The notes: generated by a model not told the origin, from the letters alone. Positions 1 to 9,680 are shown, numbered from the stretch's first letter. The stretch: 64,000 nt of DNA from BJGV01 sp964196335 (GCA_965238155.1 OZ250175.1:1426001-1490000), one strand, 5' to 3'. Numbers and translations: made by a program.

Positions 1-622
1 AGAAAGTAATCAGTGCAGTAATCAGTAATAAAATGACATCAAACCCGCCCGCCAGAATTACCAGAACAGCAGTTGCTAAAATTACAAATTTACTCATGCG
101 GCGTGGCTGATATTTAGTAAGAGATGATCCCAGTCCGTCAGCCCGTACGTATGTTGTAGTCAGGAATAACAAAGGCAGAGCTGCCCTGCTTAGTATCAAA
201 GTAAATAATAGAGCACTCCAGTTACCGGCAATAAACAGGGCATGAAGAGCTGTGAATTTTAGTAGTAAAACTAATGTAATTGCCACAATACCTGCCGGAC
301 CACAATCAGGATCTTTCATAATGAGCAATGTCTTCTCCTGATTGCCCGTTCCACCTATCCATGCATCCGCGCTGTCAGCCAGACCATCAAGATGCAATCC
401 GCCGGTAAGTACTACCCAGACAGTCAGCAGCAATGCAGAAACTACTAACGGCGGGCCTTCTTCCAGCATCCAGCCGGAAGCAATAAGTAATAAACCAATA
501 ATAAAGCCTACCAGCGGGTAATAAAGCAGCGAATTTCCGATATCCCGGTCACTATGCTGAGTACTTATCCGGACAGGGATCCGTGTCAGAAATTGCAAAG
601 CGATGAGAAACGGGCGAATCAT
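1..622 (-). CDS. cobS: Adenosylcobinamide-GDP ribazoletransferase CobS (partial, C-terminus beyond window)
   Basis: Integral membrane enzyme of the last B12 step. It joins adenosylcobinamide-GDP to alpha-ribazole(-phosphate) to give cobalamin. Translating the minus strand from an ATG at 620-622 gives MIRPFLIALQFLTRIPV, then LHLDGLADSADAW, the family signature, followed by alternating hydrophobic segments. About 207 codons are visible and the C-terminus lies off the left edge. The start overlaps the cobC stop by four bases (ATGA), so the genes are translationally coupled. It is the last visible gene of the B12 operon. Confidence 0.93.
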   Translation of the reverse strand, partial: MIRPFLIALQFLTRIPVRISTQHSDRDIGNSLLYYPLVGFIIGLLLIASGWMLEEGPPLVVSALLLTVWVVLTGGLHLDGLADSADAWIGGTGNQEKTLLIMKDPDCGPAGIVAITLVLLLKFTALHALFIAGNWSALLFTLILSRAALPLLFLTTTYVRADGLGSSLTKYQPRRMSKFVILATAVLVILAGGFDVILLLITALITF

Positions 623-1224
623 GTCGGTGTATGCGTAATAAGTGAAGTATGATTCTGAGACTTTTCATGTTTTATCTGAATACGCTGTATGGTTGCATGC
701 CCTATATTAAATTCAAGCATGCGTTCAACAGGGTGTTGTAAAACATGACAGAGAATCATGCGTATGACTCCACCGTGAGTAATCATCAGAATTTTTTTTC
801 CGGCACACTGGTCTGTGATATCATGCCATGCACTAAGTACACGCGTTTCGAAATCAGAAAGACGCTCACCATTGGGCGGCGTGTTGAGTACAGGGTTATT
901 CCAGAAACGGGTTAATATATCTGCATCTGTCTGCATTAATTCAGCAGCTGAACAATTCTCCCAGTCGCCGAAATGTATCTCCTTAATACGTTCATCTACC
1001 GTACAGGGAATCGTATGGCGCCGGCTGAATGTTTCTGCAAAAGCTCCACAGCGGATTAACGGTGAAGTAATCATGTGATCCCAACCAGGCGGAATTTTCT
1101 CAGTTACCGTCCACATTTGTGTCCGACCGTTTGTGGTAAGCGGTGTATCCGTACTCCCGCAATAACGGGTATGGTTTATTGTTTCACCATGACGTAACAG
1201 GTCAATGTAGGAAATTACGGGCAT
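619..1224 (-). CDS. cobC: Alpha-ribazole-5'-phosphate phosphatase CobC (histidine phosphatase family)
   Basis: 201 aa. It removes phosphate from alpha-ribazole-5'-phosphate (or adenosylcobalamin phosphate) in nucleotide-loop assembly. The catalytic LLRHGET motif is at residues 10-16 and the second conserved histidine is in MITHGG near residue 148. It lies between cobT (8 bp upstream) and cobS (4-bp overlap), which separates it from generic phosphoglycerate mutases. The short C-terminal tail is unremarkable. Confidence 0.9.
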   Translation of the reverse strand: MPVISYIDLLRHGETINHTRYCGSTDTPLTTNGRTQMWTVTEKIPPGWDHMITSPLIRCGAFAETFSRRHTIPCTVDERIKEIHFGDWENCSAAELMQTDADILTRFWNNPVLNTPPNGERLSDFETRVLSAWHDITDQCAGKKILMITHGGVIRMILCHVLQHPVERMLEFNIGHATIQRIQIKHEKSQNHTSLITHTPT

Positions 1225-1232
1225 TTATTGTA

Positions 1233-2295
1233 TTAAGGCTTTTGTGAAACACGGGCTTCAGAGAAAGTTGCCATTTCATTATGCAAGGTACAAGCCATCT
1301 GTAATATGGGTAATGCAATGGCGGCGCCACTGGCCTCCCCTAAGCCCAGATTCAGATCAAGTAATGGCCTTGCATGTAATGCATCCAGGATCAGGTGATG
1401 CCCAGGCTCTGCAGAGTTATGTGAGAACAGAAACCAGCTCTTTACATCAGGACAAATACGCTCCGCAGTTAATGCGGCAACTGAACAGATAAAACCATCT
1501 GTTAGCACAGGCAAACCCAGCTGTGCACAACGGATGTAAGCTCCGGCCAGCGCAGCAATTTCAAAGCCACCAACACGACGCAGCGCTTCCAGAGGAGAAG
1601 CACTCTTTCTGCTATGAAGGTTTATGGCTTGTTGAATAACGGCCACTTTATGTGCAACACCATGAATATCAAGACCGGTGCCGGGTCCTGCTATAAGCTC
1701 CGGTGCAACATCAAGCAGGATACAGGCAAGTGTGCCGGCAGATGTAGTATTTCCAATCCCCATCACCACCTATAAAAAGATGTGTGTTAGCAGATACTGC
1801 TCTGCTGACAGCCTGCCGGCCGATATTTAATGCATCTACTAATTGACTGTCAGTCATTGCAGGTTCGTGAATAAAATTTCTGGTTCCGGGACCGAGGTGA
1901 TAGTTCTTCACATTTTCAACTGCCTCGGTTTCATGTGCCGTACCCAGATTAATAATTTCAAGCTGTGCATCAAGGCTACGGGCTAATACATTAATGGCAG
2001 CACCCCCGCGTGCAAAATTTTTAATCATCTCAACAGTAACTGACTGAGGAAATGCAGATACCCCCTCCGCTGCAATACCATGATCCGCAGCAAATATTGT
2101 AATTTGTACGTTCTGAATAGCAGGTCGTAAAGTTCCCTGTAGTGAAGCAAGAAGTATTGCTATTTCTTCGAGACGTCCTAGAGAACCTGGAGGCTTAGTA
2201 AGCTGGGCCTGGCGTTTTAGTGCCGACTGTTTTGATTCTATATCCGGAATAGCTGCAGATTTCTGCAACCATTCAGGAGTGGCTATATTACTCAC
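1233..2295 (-). pseudogene. cobT: Nicotinate-nucleotide--dimethylbenzimidazole phosphoribosyltransferase CobT, frameshifted
   Basis: CobT makes alpha-ribazole-5'-phosphate from DMB and nicotinate mononucleotide. The N-terminal part (2295 down to about 1765) reads to THLFIGG. The C-terminal part continues in another frame from about 1762 as MGIGNTTSAGTLA and ends at 1233, with the GEASGAA region that normally holds the catalytic Glu. The family motif is GGEMGIGNTTS. Here GGTGGTGATGGGG stands where GGTGGTGAGATGGGG would be expected, consistent with loss of one GA dinucleotide. Both halves otherwise look intact and together match the usual length. Either a recent mutation or an assembly error; cobU and cobC on each side are whole. 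Confidence 0.88.
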
Positions 2296-2822
2296 TATAG
2301 TTTCCCTTTTAACATCATAGGTATACCAGCTATAGTTAAAGCTACCTGCTCACAACTCCGGGCCAGTTCCTGATGCAAAAGGCCCGCTTCATCGCAATAC
2401 CGCCGGCTTAATTCGCCAAGCGGAGTAACACCCATATTGGTTTCATTACTGACTAAAATTATGTTGCCCGGTAAAGTAGAAATAACTGAGAGCAAAGCTT
2501 CCCGTTCTAATTCAAAAATTGTCGTATCTTTGTCTGTTAACAGATTTGTAATCCAGAGTGTCAGACAATCAACAATAATTAGATGTCCGGGTCTGGCATG
2601 GGTAGTAAGTACCTGAGCAAGCTTAATTGGCTCCTCAATTACCTGCCAGGTTGCCGGACGTCTCTCCTGATGTGATGCAATCCGCCTGCTCATTTCTTCA
2701 TCCAGTGCGGTGGCGGTAGCAATGTACGTGACAGGTAACTTACTCTCAAGTGCCAAGCGTTCAGCCAGACGACTCTTCCCGGAACGTACGCCTCCCAGAA
2801 TCAAAGTTCTGATGTTTTTCAT
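2295..2822 (-). CDS. cobU: Adenosylcobinamide kinase / adenosylcobinamide-phosphate guanylyltransferase CobU
   Basis: 175 aa, normal family length. It phosphorylates adenosylcobinamide and transfers GMP, giving the substrate of CobS. The P-loop GGVRSGKSRLAE is at residues 10-21 and the conserved VDCLTLWITNLL is near residue 84. The guanylylated histidine lies in the SHQERRP segment (about residues 50-56). The start ATG overlaps the cobQ stop by four bases. Gene order cobQ-cobU-cobT-cobC-cobS is a classical late-B12 set. Confidence 0.93.
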   Translation of the reverse strand: MKNIRTLILGGVRSGKSRLAERLALESKLPVTYIATATALDEEMSRRIASHQERRPATWQVIEEPIKLAQVLTTHARPGHLIIVDCLTLWITNLLTDKDTTIFELEREALLSVISTLPGNIILVSNETNMGVTPLGELSRRYCDEAGLLHQELARSCEQVALTIAGIPMMLKGKL

Positions 2823-4300
2823 GTTAAGGCCATATCAAGATCAAGTATTTTAGATAACCGAGCGGTATCAAGATGCTGAGACACACAATCAGCCAGCCGG
2901 TTCACTGATGTTTCCCGTACAGCGTGATAATCAAATGTCTGAATCGTATTATGCGGATCAACCCAGGAAAGCAACGCGTTACCCGCAGCCGGTGATTCAA
3001 ATAATCCGTGTAAATATGTTCCCAAAATTAATCCGTCTCCACTGACAGCACCATCAGATCCGTAAGCAGACTCAACAGCAGGCTGATAAGATGACCGGTA
3101 ACAGGTAATACCTGCATGAATTTCATATCCGGTTATTTCAGCACCATTAAGCGTAAGTGAACCGGTTACATTTCGTAATATTTTTTCAGGCTCCAGCATG
3201 GTTTCCATATCAAATAATCCTAATCCGATGCTGTTTCCCGCCTCTCCTTCCAGACCATGCGGATCATGGATGCGCTGTCCCAGCATCTGAAACCCGCCGC
3301 AGATACCGATTACTTTTCCACCATACCGTAAATGTTTCAGGATCGCTGATTTCCATCCCTGTCTGCATAACCAGTCAAAATCAGCACGTACACTCTTTGA
3401 TCCCGGTAAAATGATCAGATCAGCGGACGGAATGGCTTCACCCGGACCAATAAATTTTAAATTCACCTGCGGATGCAACCGTAGCGGATCAAAATCAGTA
3501 TGATTGCTGATACGTGGTAAAATCGGAACAATTATTTGTATAAGCTTTGTTGTCTCAGTTGCAAAATAATTCTCTTTCTTTGGAAGCGCATCTTCAGCTT
3601 CAAGATGCAGCCCCTGTAAATAAGGTAAAACACCTAAAACCGGTTTTCCTGTATGTTCTGACAACCACTTTAATCCGGGTTCCAGTAAAGCAATATCTCC
3701 GCGGAAGCGGTTAATAACAAATCCTTTAATCCTTGCCTGTTCACTCTCACTTAATAATGAGAGTGTTCCGATGAGATGTGCGAACACACCGCCACGGTCA
3801 ATATCAGCAATGAGAATTACCGGGCAATCAACAGATTCTGCAAAACCCATATTGGCAATATCATTGGCACGCAGATTAATTTCAGCCGGTGATCCTGCCC
3901 CTTCGACAATGATTCTTTCATACTTTGCGCTAAGTCGCGCATGAGATTCCAGTACGGCATTCAATGCAACAGATTTATAATTATGGTAATCACACGCATC
4001 CATGTTACTGACAGGATGGCCATGAATAATCACCTGAGCACCTATATCATTATTAGGTTTTAACAGAACCGGATTCATATCAGTGTGTGGTGCAAGATTG
4101 CATGCTAAAGCCTGAACAGCCTGTGCACGGCCGATTTCACCACCATCAATACTGACCACACTGTTAAGTGCCATGTTCTGTGGTTTGAACGGTGCGACAC
4201 GTATTCCCTGTCCGGCCAGCCAGCGACACAACGCTGTTACCAGCAGGCTCTTGCCCGCATCAGAAGTGGTTCCCTGAATCATGAGGGTCCGAGTATTCAT
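2819..4300 (-). CDS. cobQ: Cobyric acid synthase CobQ/CbiP
   Basis: 493 aa. It is a glutamine-dependent amidase of four peripheral side chains of adenosylcobyrinate a,c-diamide. The N-terminal dethiobiotin-synthetase-like ATP domain opens with MIQGTTSDAGKSLL. The C-terminal type-1 glutamine amidotransferase domain has its nucleophile region at VIGICGGFQML and a later conserved histidine at TYLHGLFE. Length is standard. It is followed immediately by cobU and preceded by bluB with a 40-bp gap. Confidence 0.94.
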   Translation of the reverse strand: MNTRTLMIQGTTSDAGKSLLVTALCRWLAGQGIRVAPFKPQNMALNSVVSIDGGEIGRAQAVQALACNLAPHTDMNPVLLKPNNDIGAQVIIHGHPVSNMDACDYHNYKSVALNAVLESHARLSAKYERIIVEGAGSPAEINLRANDIANMGFAESVDCPVILIADIDRGGVFAHLIGTLSLLSESEQARIKGFVINRFRGDIALLEPGLKWLSEHTGKPVLGVLPYLQGLHLEAEDALPKKENYFATETTKLIQIIVPILPRISNHTDFDPLRLHPQVNLKFIGPGEAIPSADLIILPGSKSVRADFDWLCRQGWKSAILKHLRYGGKVIGICGGFQMLGQRIHDPHGLEGEAGNSIGLGLFDMETMLEPEKILRNVTGSLTLNGAEITGYEIHAGITCYRSSYQPAVESAYGSDGAVSGDGLILGTYLHGLFESPAAGNALLSWVDPHNTIQTFDYHAVRETSVNRLADCVSQHLDTARLSKILDLDMALT

Positions 4301-4340
4301 AAGACAATCGGAATTAAAATTATGAGAAACATCCGGCCAC

Positions 4341-5000
4341 CTATGCCGGTAACTTTGTGTTTCCCCAGGTATTCTGAAACAGTAAGTCTTTCAGCGGAAG
4401 TTGTTCTGCCCATCCTTCATTTACTAACATAGGAACTGAATAGAATTCAGCCACATGACCGAGACAAAGAACAGCTACAGGTTTGCTACCATCAGGCATA
4501 GCTAATAAATCAGCAAGCTCAGCCGGATCAAATAAGGAAACCCAGCCCATACCAAGTCCTTCTGAGCGTGCTGCCAGCCACATATTCTGTATCGCACAGG
4601 AAACGGAAGCCAAATCCATTTCCGGCATAGTACGCCGGCCGAAAACATGCTGTTCACGCTTATCACTTAATGCTGCAACCAGAAGCTCTCCGCATTCAAG
4701 AATCCCTTCTACTTTGAGGCGCATAAATTCATCACCACGATCTGATAATGCCTCTGCTGTCAGACTGCGCTCTTTTTCTACCAGTCTTGCGATACCGGAT
4801 CGCAGTTTGTCATCAGTAATGCGTATAAAGCGCCAGGGCTGCATCAGACCAACACTGGGAGCCTGATGTGCAGCTGAGAGCAGGCGGGTAAGGATAACCG
4901 GATCTACAGGATCAGAACGAAAATGGCGCATATCCCGACGCTCAGCAATCGCACGATACACAGCCTTAATTTCTGACTGACTAAAACTGTGAGTATTCAT
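4341..5000 (-). CDS. bluB: 5,6-dimethylbenzimidazole synthase BluB
   Basis: 219 aa flavin enzyme of the nitroreductase fold that turns FMNH2 plus O2 into DMB, the lower ligand of B12. The FMN-binding start AERRDMRHF (residues 20-28) and HQAPSVGLMQPWRF (about 51-64) are diagnostic of BluB within nitroreductases. With cobT nearby, the cell appears able to make its own lower ligand aerobically. Separated from cobO by about 28 bp. Confidence 0.9.
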   Translation of the reverse strand: MNTHSFSQSEIKAVYRAIAERRDMRHFRSDPVDPVILTRLLSAAHQAPSVGLMQPWRFIRITDDKLRSGIARLVEKERSLTAEALSDRGDEFMRLKVEGILECGELLVAALSDKREQHVFGRRTMPEMDLASVSCAIQNMWLAARSEGLGMGWVSLFDPAELADLLAMPDGSKPVAVLCLGHVAEFYSVPMLVNEGWAEQLPLKDLLFQNTWGNTKLPA

Positions 5001-5028
5001 GATGAAAATAGTACTTCATTAAAAAACT

Positions 5029-5634
5029 TCACAAATCAATACCTTTTTGTGCGGTAACTCCGGTATGAAATGCATGTTTGATATCCCTCATTTCAGTAAC
5101 CGTATCTGCTGCTTCACAAAGTGCTTCAGGTGCCCCGCGACCGGTAATGACTACATGCTGCATAGCTGGTCTCTTCTTAAGATCATCTAGCACAGTTTTG
5201 ATATCCAACCAACCAAATTTGATCGGATACGTGAGCTCATCCAGCACAATAAGCTGTCGGGAGGAGTCCTGTAGCATCTCTTTTACAATAGCCCAGCCAC
5301 TTTGTGCAGTTTCAGTATCGCGCGCCAGATTCTGTGTCTCCCAGGTAAACCCTTCTCCCAAAACATGCCAGGTTACATTATCCTGATGACGGAAAAATGC
5401 TTCTTCCCCGGTATCAGATCGCCCTTTGATAAATTGTGCCACACTGACTCTCATACCGTGACCCAATGCACGTGCAATCATGCCAAAAGCAGAACTTGAT
5501 TTACCTTTACCGTTACCCGTCAGTACCAGTAATAATCCCCGCTCCTGATCTGCGCGCGCAATTGCCTTGTCAACGACCTCTTTCTTACGCTGCATGCGTG
5601 TGCGATGGCGTTCTTCCCGGTCAGGTTTATCCAT
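5029..5634 (-). CDS. cobO: Cob(I)yrinic acid a,c-diamide adenosyltransferase CobO/BtuR
   Basis: 201 aa. It transfers the 5'-deoxyadenosyl group of ATP to cob(I)alamin or corrinoid precursors. The variant P-loop LTGNGKGKSSSAFG is at about residues 38-51, followed by VAQFIKG and VLDELTYPI (Walker-B-like). The N-terminal basic extension RHRTRMQRKKEVVDKA is typical of the family. The start lies 6 bp downstream of the btuM-like gene stop, so the two are cotranscribed. Confidence 0.92.
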   Translation of the reverse strand: MDKPDREERHRTRMQRKKEVVDKAIARADQERGLLLVLTGNGKGKSSSAFGMIARALGHGMRVSVAQFIKGRSDTGEEAFFRHQDNVTWHVLGEGFTWETQNLARDTETAQSGWAIVKEMLQDSSRQLIVLDELTYPIKFGWLDIKTVLDDLKKRPAMQHVVITGRGAPEALCEAADTVTEMRDIKHAFHTGVTAQKGIDL

Positions 5635-5640
5635 TTTGTT

Positions 5641-6222
5641 TTATATCGTTCTGTTGTTATGCGTCCTGAACGTATCCCGGGCATATGTAAACAGAGTATG
5701 GATAACAGCAGTGATGCCAATATAAAATACCAATGACCCGATATAATGAGGGAAGTACTGCATCAGACGTTGACCAAATTCAACCAGAGTGGTTTCTTCG
5801 AAACGCCCCGAAAAGAAATAAAACCCGCCACTTGAAAAAAGCTCACAAACAGCTGCACCGGTCATTAGACTGAGAGAAAGCGGCAGTAATGTCTGCCATT
5901 CAAACTGATACCGGCAGGCATACCAGCGACCGGCATACCAGAGTGCACTGTAGGCCGGTAACAAAAATACATAGGCAGAAGTCAGACAGAAACCGCTGGC
6001 GCCTCCCCAGGTATAGGCTGAAAAATCCAGTATCCATGTCAGTATAAGAAACCCTGCCAGCGGCCACACTGCACGTAAATACACGCCAGCCAGAAAGAAA
6101 ACTGCCCAGGAAGTACCGGGCAGGCTATGTAATGATGAAAAATGATGTCCCCGTGTAACAATCATCAGAAACACCAGTGCAACACCGATAGTCAACTGGT
6201 TGCGAACAGATAAAGTCATCAT
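5641..6222 (-). CDS. btuM: Solitary ECF-type cobalamin/corrinoid transporter component BtuM-like
   Basis: 193 aa membrane protein with about six hydrophobic segments. The SWAVFFLAGVYLR stretch (residues 38-50) and GFCLTSAYVFLLP (77-89) resemble BtuM from betaproteobacteria, a solitary ECF S-component for cobalamin in which a cysteine at about residue 80 coordinates cobalt; here Cys79 is in that position. No ECF ATPase or T-component is visible in the window. Placement between btuB and cobO behind a B12 riboswitch supports corrinoid uptake across the inner membrane. The name rests on remembered family features, not on a search. Confidence 0.75.
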   Translation of the reverse strand: MMTLSVRNQLTIGVALVFLMIVTRGHHFSSLHSLPGTSWAVFFLAGVYLRAVWPLAGFLILTWILDFSAYTWGGASGFCLTSAYVFLLPAYSALWYAGRWYACRYQFEWQTLLPLSLSLMTGAAVCELFSSGGFYFFSGRFEETTLVEFGQRLMQYFPHYIGSLVFYIGITAVIHTLFTYARDTFRTHNNRTI

Positions 6223-6240
6223 AGTTAAGTCCTTAACAGA

Positions 6241-8112
6241 TTATGAGGGCTGATACCGCAGGATAATAAAAAAATTTCGGCCCGGTTGATTAAAAAATGA
6301 AGCTGTTTCATAACGCTCATCCGATATGTTCTCGATACGTCCCTGTACACGCCAGTTCTGATTCAGCATATACTCACCACGTATATCCAGTTTAACGTAA
6401 CTATTCAGTTTACGCGTATTAGCCAGATCATCATAGCGTTGTCCCACAACAAGTAGCTGGGTACCCACCATAAATTTATTAAATGATAGTCCACATAGCT
6501 TAAATTTATCAAACTGCCGGTTTACATCAAAACGAAAAGATTGTCTGGCACGGCGCGGCAGGATATTCCCTCTGTTGATTCCGGACGATTTATTCTGAGG
6601 GTCGAGTAAAGTTAAATTGGTATTAATCTGCCATTCTTTAATTTGTGTGGTAATCACTCCTTCAAAACCACGGATACGTACCTTGTTAATATTATTCGGT
6701 GCAAAAATACTTGCATCAAAAGCAATGAGATCATCAATACGTGTCTCATAAATATTAAAGGCCCAGCTTGTCTGTTTAATTTTTCCGCTTGTTCCGAATT
6801 CATAGCTCAGAGATTCTTCCGGCCGGAGATTGGCATTACCAAATCCCGGAAAATATAATTCATTAAATGTCGGTGCCTTATATGCGGTCCCGAAATTTGC
6901 GGTAAACCGTAACCATTCCTTTACGCTATAACCCCAGCCGGCACCTCCGGTTGCATGGCCACCAAATTGTTCATTTTCATCATGCCGTACAGAAAATATT
7001 AAATTTTGTTTAAAGACTGTTGCCTGATACTGGGCAAATGCTCCCCAGTTATTACGTGATGTGACCGCAAAACTCTGATTTGAATTTATATTATCGTTCT
7101 TATAATCACCACCTACCGTTAACAAATGAGATTTACCTAATGTAAAGTCATTTTGTAAGGTAACGGTATCGCGCCGAGTATTAAACTTAGTCTGGAACAT
7201 TTGTCCCAGAAAATTTCTGGTATTTTCCCGGCTTCGGCCACCGGTTAAAGTAACTTTCCAGAATGAAAAAGGGGAGTAACGGGCCTTGCCACCAAAGACC
7301 TGCTGGACCAGCTCAGACTTATTTACAAATGTCCCGTCAAATTTAGTCTTACCGGAAGACTGCAGAAAATTGGTTTCAATATCCAGCCCGTTTTCAAACA
7401 GATACCCTGCCCGGAAAGAACCTGCCACATTATGATATCCGTCCCTGTCAGGTTCATTGGTAAAACAGCCGGCCCCGCCCGGGAAAGGTTTGCCCGTGCA
7501 GGAATTAAATCCGCTTGTATTCTTCCCACTGATATTCATATTAAACCAGCCGCGCTTGCTTCTTCCTGAAAGTCCGGCAGAACCGTTAAATGTACCGTAA
7601 CTTCCACCGCCGATACTGAAACTAGGGGTGAATCCTTTTTTATCTCCTTTACGGGTAAATATCTGGATGACACCGCCGATCGCTTCAGAACCATATAAGC
7701 TGGATCGCGGACCACGCACAATTTCAATACGTTCGATCTGCTCGATCGGAATATTTTCAAATGCGGCCCCGCCTGATGTGGCAGATCCTGCTCTGATACC
7801 ATCTATGAGTACCAGCACATGATCAGATTCTGTACCACGCATAAAAATGGATGTGTTCTTACCTGGCCCTCCGTTATTGGCAATGCTGATACCCTGAGTA
7901 CCGCGTAATAAATCCTGCACGGATCGTGCCTGCCGGCGTTCAATATCTTTACGCGTGATGACGGTTACTGAAGCAAGCGTTTCATCTGCTGTCTGGGCAG
8001 TACGGGTTGCAGTAATAACAACAGCCTCTCTCTGGTTGCCATCACTGGCTGACAAAGTCGATACAAAACTCAGGTACAGAACTACAATTACCGGTAAACG
8101 GTATTTCCTCAT
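6241..8112 (-). CDS. btuB: TonB-dependent vitamin B12 outer-membrane receptor BtuB
   Basis: 623 aa. Signal peptide at about residues 1-22, TonB box region EAVVITATR at about 29-37, then a plug domain (VQDLLRGTQGISI, FMRGTESDHVLVLIDG, IEIVRGPRSSLYGSEAIGG) and a 22-strand-type barrel ending in FFIILRYQPS. The final residue is Ser rather than the usual aromatic. It imports cobalamin using TonB energy. First gene of the operon and directly downstream of the B12 riboswitch. Confidence 0.93.
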   Translation of the reverse strand: MRKYRLPVIVVLYLSFVSTLSASDGNQREAVVITATRTAQTADETLASVTVITRKDIERRQARSVQDLLRGTQGISIANNGGPGKNTSIFMRGTESDHVLVLIDGIRAGSATSGGAAFENIPIEQIERIEIVRGPRSSLYGSEAIGGVIQIFTRKGDKKGFTPSFSIGGGSYGTFNGSAGLSGRSKRGWFNMNISGKNTSGFNSCTGKPFPGGAGCFTNEPDRDGYHNVAGSFRAGYLFENGLDIETNFLQSSGKTKFDGTFVNKSELVQQVFGGKARYSPFSFWKVTLTGGRSRENTRNFLGQMFQTKFNTRRDTVTLQNDFTLGKSHLLTVGGDYKNDNINSNQSFAVTSRNNWGAFAQYQATVFKQNLIFSVRHDENEQFGGHATGGAGWGYSVKEWLRFTANFGTAYKAPTFNELYFPGFGNANLRPEESLSYEFGTSGKIKQTSWAFNIYETRIDDLIAFDASIFAPNNINKVRIRGFEGVITTQIKEWQINTNLTLLDPQNKSSGINRGNILPRRARQSFRFDVNRQFDKFKLCGLSFNKFMVGTQLLVVGQRYDDLANTRKLNSYVKLDIRGEYMLNQNWRVQGRIENISDERYETASFFNQPGRNFFIILRYQPS

Positions 8113-8249
8113 TAATTGATTCCTCTGCGCACACCCGCACGCGGTATCAGTATAAAAAAGTATTGCGGAAGGAATCAGAAATAAACACTCAGATCAGGCT
8201 GGCAAGGCAACCTGTCTTTATGTCGTATATTGCCCGACCGCAATACCGC

Positions 8250-8450
8250 ATGTTGACTTCAGGCCGGTCTCCGGACTCATGAGCGGATCACTCCCGGATT
8301 TGCACCTTCCCGTGACCAAGCACAGTGGCATTAAGCAAATCCTTATCTCATTTACCGTTGCGGGGGCAGTGCCGGCATTGCTCTGAATTCAATCAAAACG
8401 CACCGGCTTCCCGTTTAATTCTTTCGGCGGATGCCGTAAGAACACCTCAA
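8250..8450 (-). promoter_or_regulatory. Cobalamin (AdoCbl) riboswitch upstream of btuB
   Basis: On the minus strand the region contains the B12 box core GCCACTG (complement of 8323-8329) within a long structured leader. It also has the conserved elements around AAGGTGC and GGGAGTGATCCGCTCATG, and ends about 140 bp before the btuB start. Ligand binding would repress the whole btuB-cob operon. Boundaries are approximate. Confidence 0.9.
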
Positions 8451-8531
8451 GTAGTGATATTTAAAATACAAGTCTTATGATGAATGTGTCAAGTGTTTTA
8501 CTTTTCTTTGCGGGCTTATCAGAACTGTTTT

Positions 8532-9455
8532 TTACCCTGATAAAGCTTCGATATGAGCAGCAACACTTCGTCCCAGAGCAGGCAGTGAATACCCTCCTTC
8601 CAGGACGGACACGATTTTCCCTGATGTATGCTGATCTGCAAACTCTCTGATTTTAGTAGTTACCCACGCAAAATCTGATTCAAGCAGATTCAGGCTGGCC
8701 ATATTATCTTCCATATGTGCATCAAAACCGGCAGAAATAAAAATCAGCTGCGGTTTGAATTTTTCCAACACGGGTAACCAACAAGACTCCACGGCCGCAC
8801 GAAACTCTGTGCCTCCGGCACCTGCAGGTAAGGCAACATTAATGATATGATCCGATTCGATATCTGCACCACTATGCGGGTAAAAGGGATGCTGAAAAGT
8901 TGAACAGTACAGAACACCCGGGTTGTCCTTAAAAATATCCTCGGTACCGTTTCCATGGTGCACATCAAAATCTAATATGGTGACTCTTTCAAGCTGATAT
9001 TCTTGTAAAGCATGGGCGGCAGCAACCGCAATATTATTAAAAATACAAAACCCCATTGCCCGCATGCGCTCGGCATGATGCCCCGGCGGCCTTACATTAC
9101 AAAATACTAATTTCTGTTGCCCTGACATAACAAGATCAACGCCGAGTACAGCCGCGCCGGCAGCCCGCAGCGCTGCGCGGAATGAATCGGGATTATTCAT
9201 CATGGTATCCGGATCCAGCCTGATCACACCCTCATATTCTGCGCTGCTGAAAATCAGATCAACATAATCCGGATCATGAACCCGGTACAATTGTTCACGG
9301 GTAACCAGGGGTGCTTCATAGTGCTTAAGTTCTGCACGAAAATCTCCTGACAATAATTTATCTTCAATAGTTTTCAGACGTTCCGGGCATTCCGGATGAC
9401 CGGAATTCATTTCGTGCAATAAACAATCCGGGTGCGAAATCAATGCAATGCTCAT
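8532..9455 (-). CDS. Histone deacetylase family (AcuC/AphA-like) zinc amidohydrolase
   Basis: 307 aa. Class II HDAC-like bacterial deacetylase. The active-site motifs are in order: PPGHHAERMRAMGFCIFNN (about 122-140), DFDVHHGNG (zinc Asp/His, about 168-176) and SAGFDAHMED (about 251-260). The substrate in bacteria is usually an acetylated polyamine or small amide; the sequence alone does not say which. Monocistronic on the minus strand, downstream of the small basic ORF at 9482-9637. Confidence 0.9.
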   Translation of the reverse strand: MSIALISHPDCLLHEMNSGHPECPERLKTIEDKLLSGDFRAELKHYEAPLVTREQLYRVHDPDYVDLIFSSAEYEGVIRLDPDTMMNNPDSFRAALRAAGAAVLGVDLVMSGQQKLVFCNVRPPGHHAERMRAMGFCIFNNIAVAAAHALQEYQLERVTILDFDVHHGNGTEDIFKDNPGVLYCSTFQHPFYPHSGADIESDHIINVALPAGAGGTEFRAAVESCWLPVLEKFKPQLIFISAGFDAHMEDNMASLNLLESDFAWVTTKIREFADQHTSGKIVSVLEGGYSLPALGRSVAAHIEALSG

Positions 9456-9481
9456 GATAATGACCGGCAGATTAGAAACTT

Positions 9482-9637
9482 TCAGATAATCTTACGCTGC
9501 CCTGTACCACTTCTTCGTTTTGCACCTGTTACAACAGGTATTTTCCTGCGCTTGTTGGAAGTACCGGTAGCTGCTGAATTGGGTCGCCCACAGGCTCTGT
9601 GTGCCGGGTTTTTTTGCCTGTTATCAATTCTCTTCAC
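9482..9637 (-). CDS. Possible small very basic protein (51 aa)
   Basis: A GTG-initiated reading frame on the minus strand gives 51 residues rich in Lys and Arg (SNKRRKIPVV, GAKRRSGTGQRK). No clear ribosome-binding site is seen and no family was recognised. It fills the gap between the HDAC-like gene and vsr. The high charge could mean a nucleic-acid-binding peptide, but it could equally be non-coding. Confidence 0.25.
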   Translation of the reverse strand: MKRIDNRQKNPAHRACGRPNSAATGTSNKRRKIPVVTGAKRRSGTGQRKII

Positions 9638-9680
9638 TGTAGTTTTTACTGATACCGGTCTGAATATTATTGAACCTGAA

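Noticed and set aside
815..1078. Plus-strand frame opposite cobC
   Set aside because: Antisense shadow of a clearly conserved gene.
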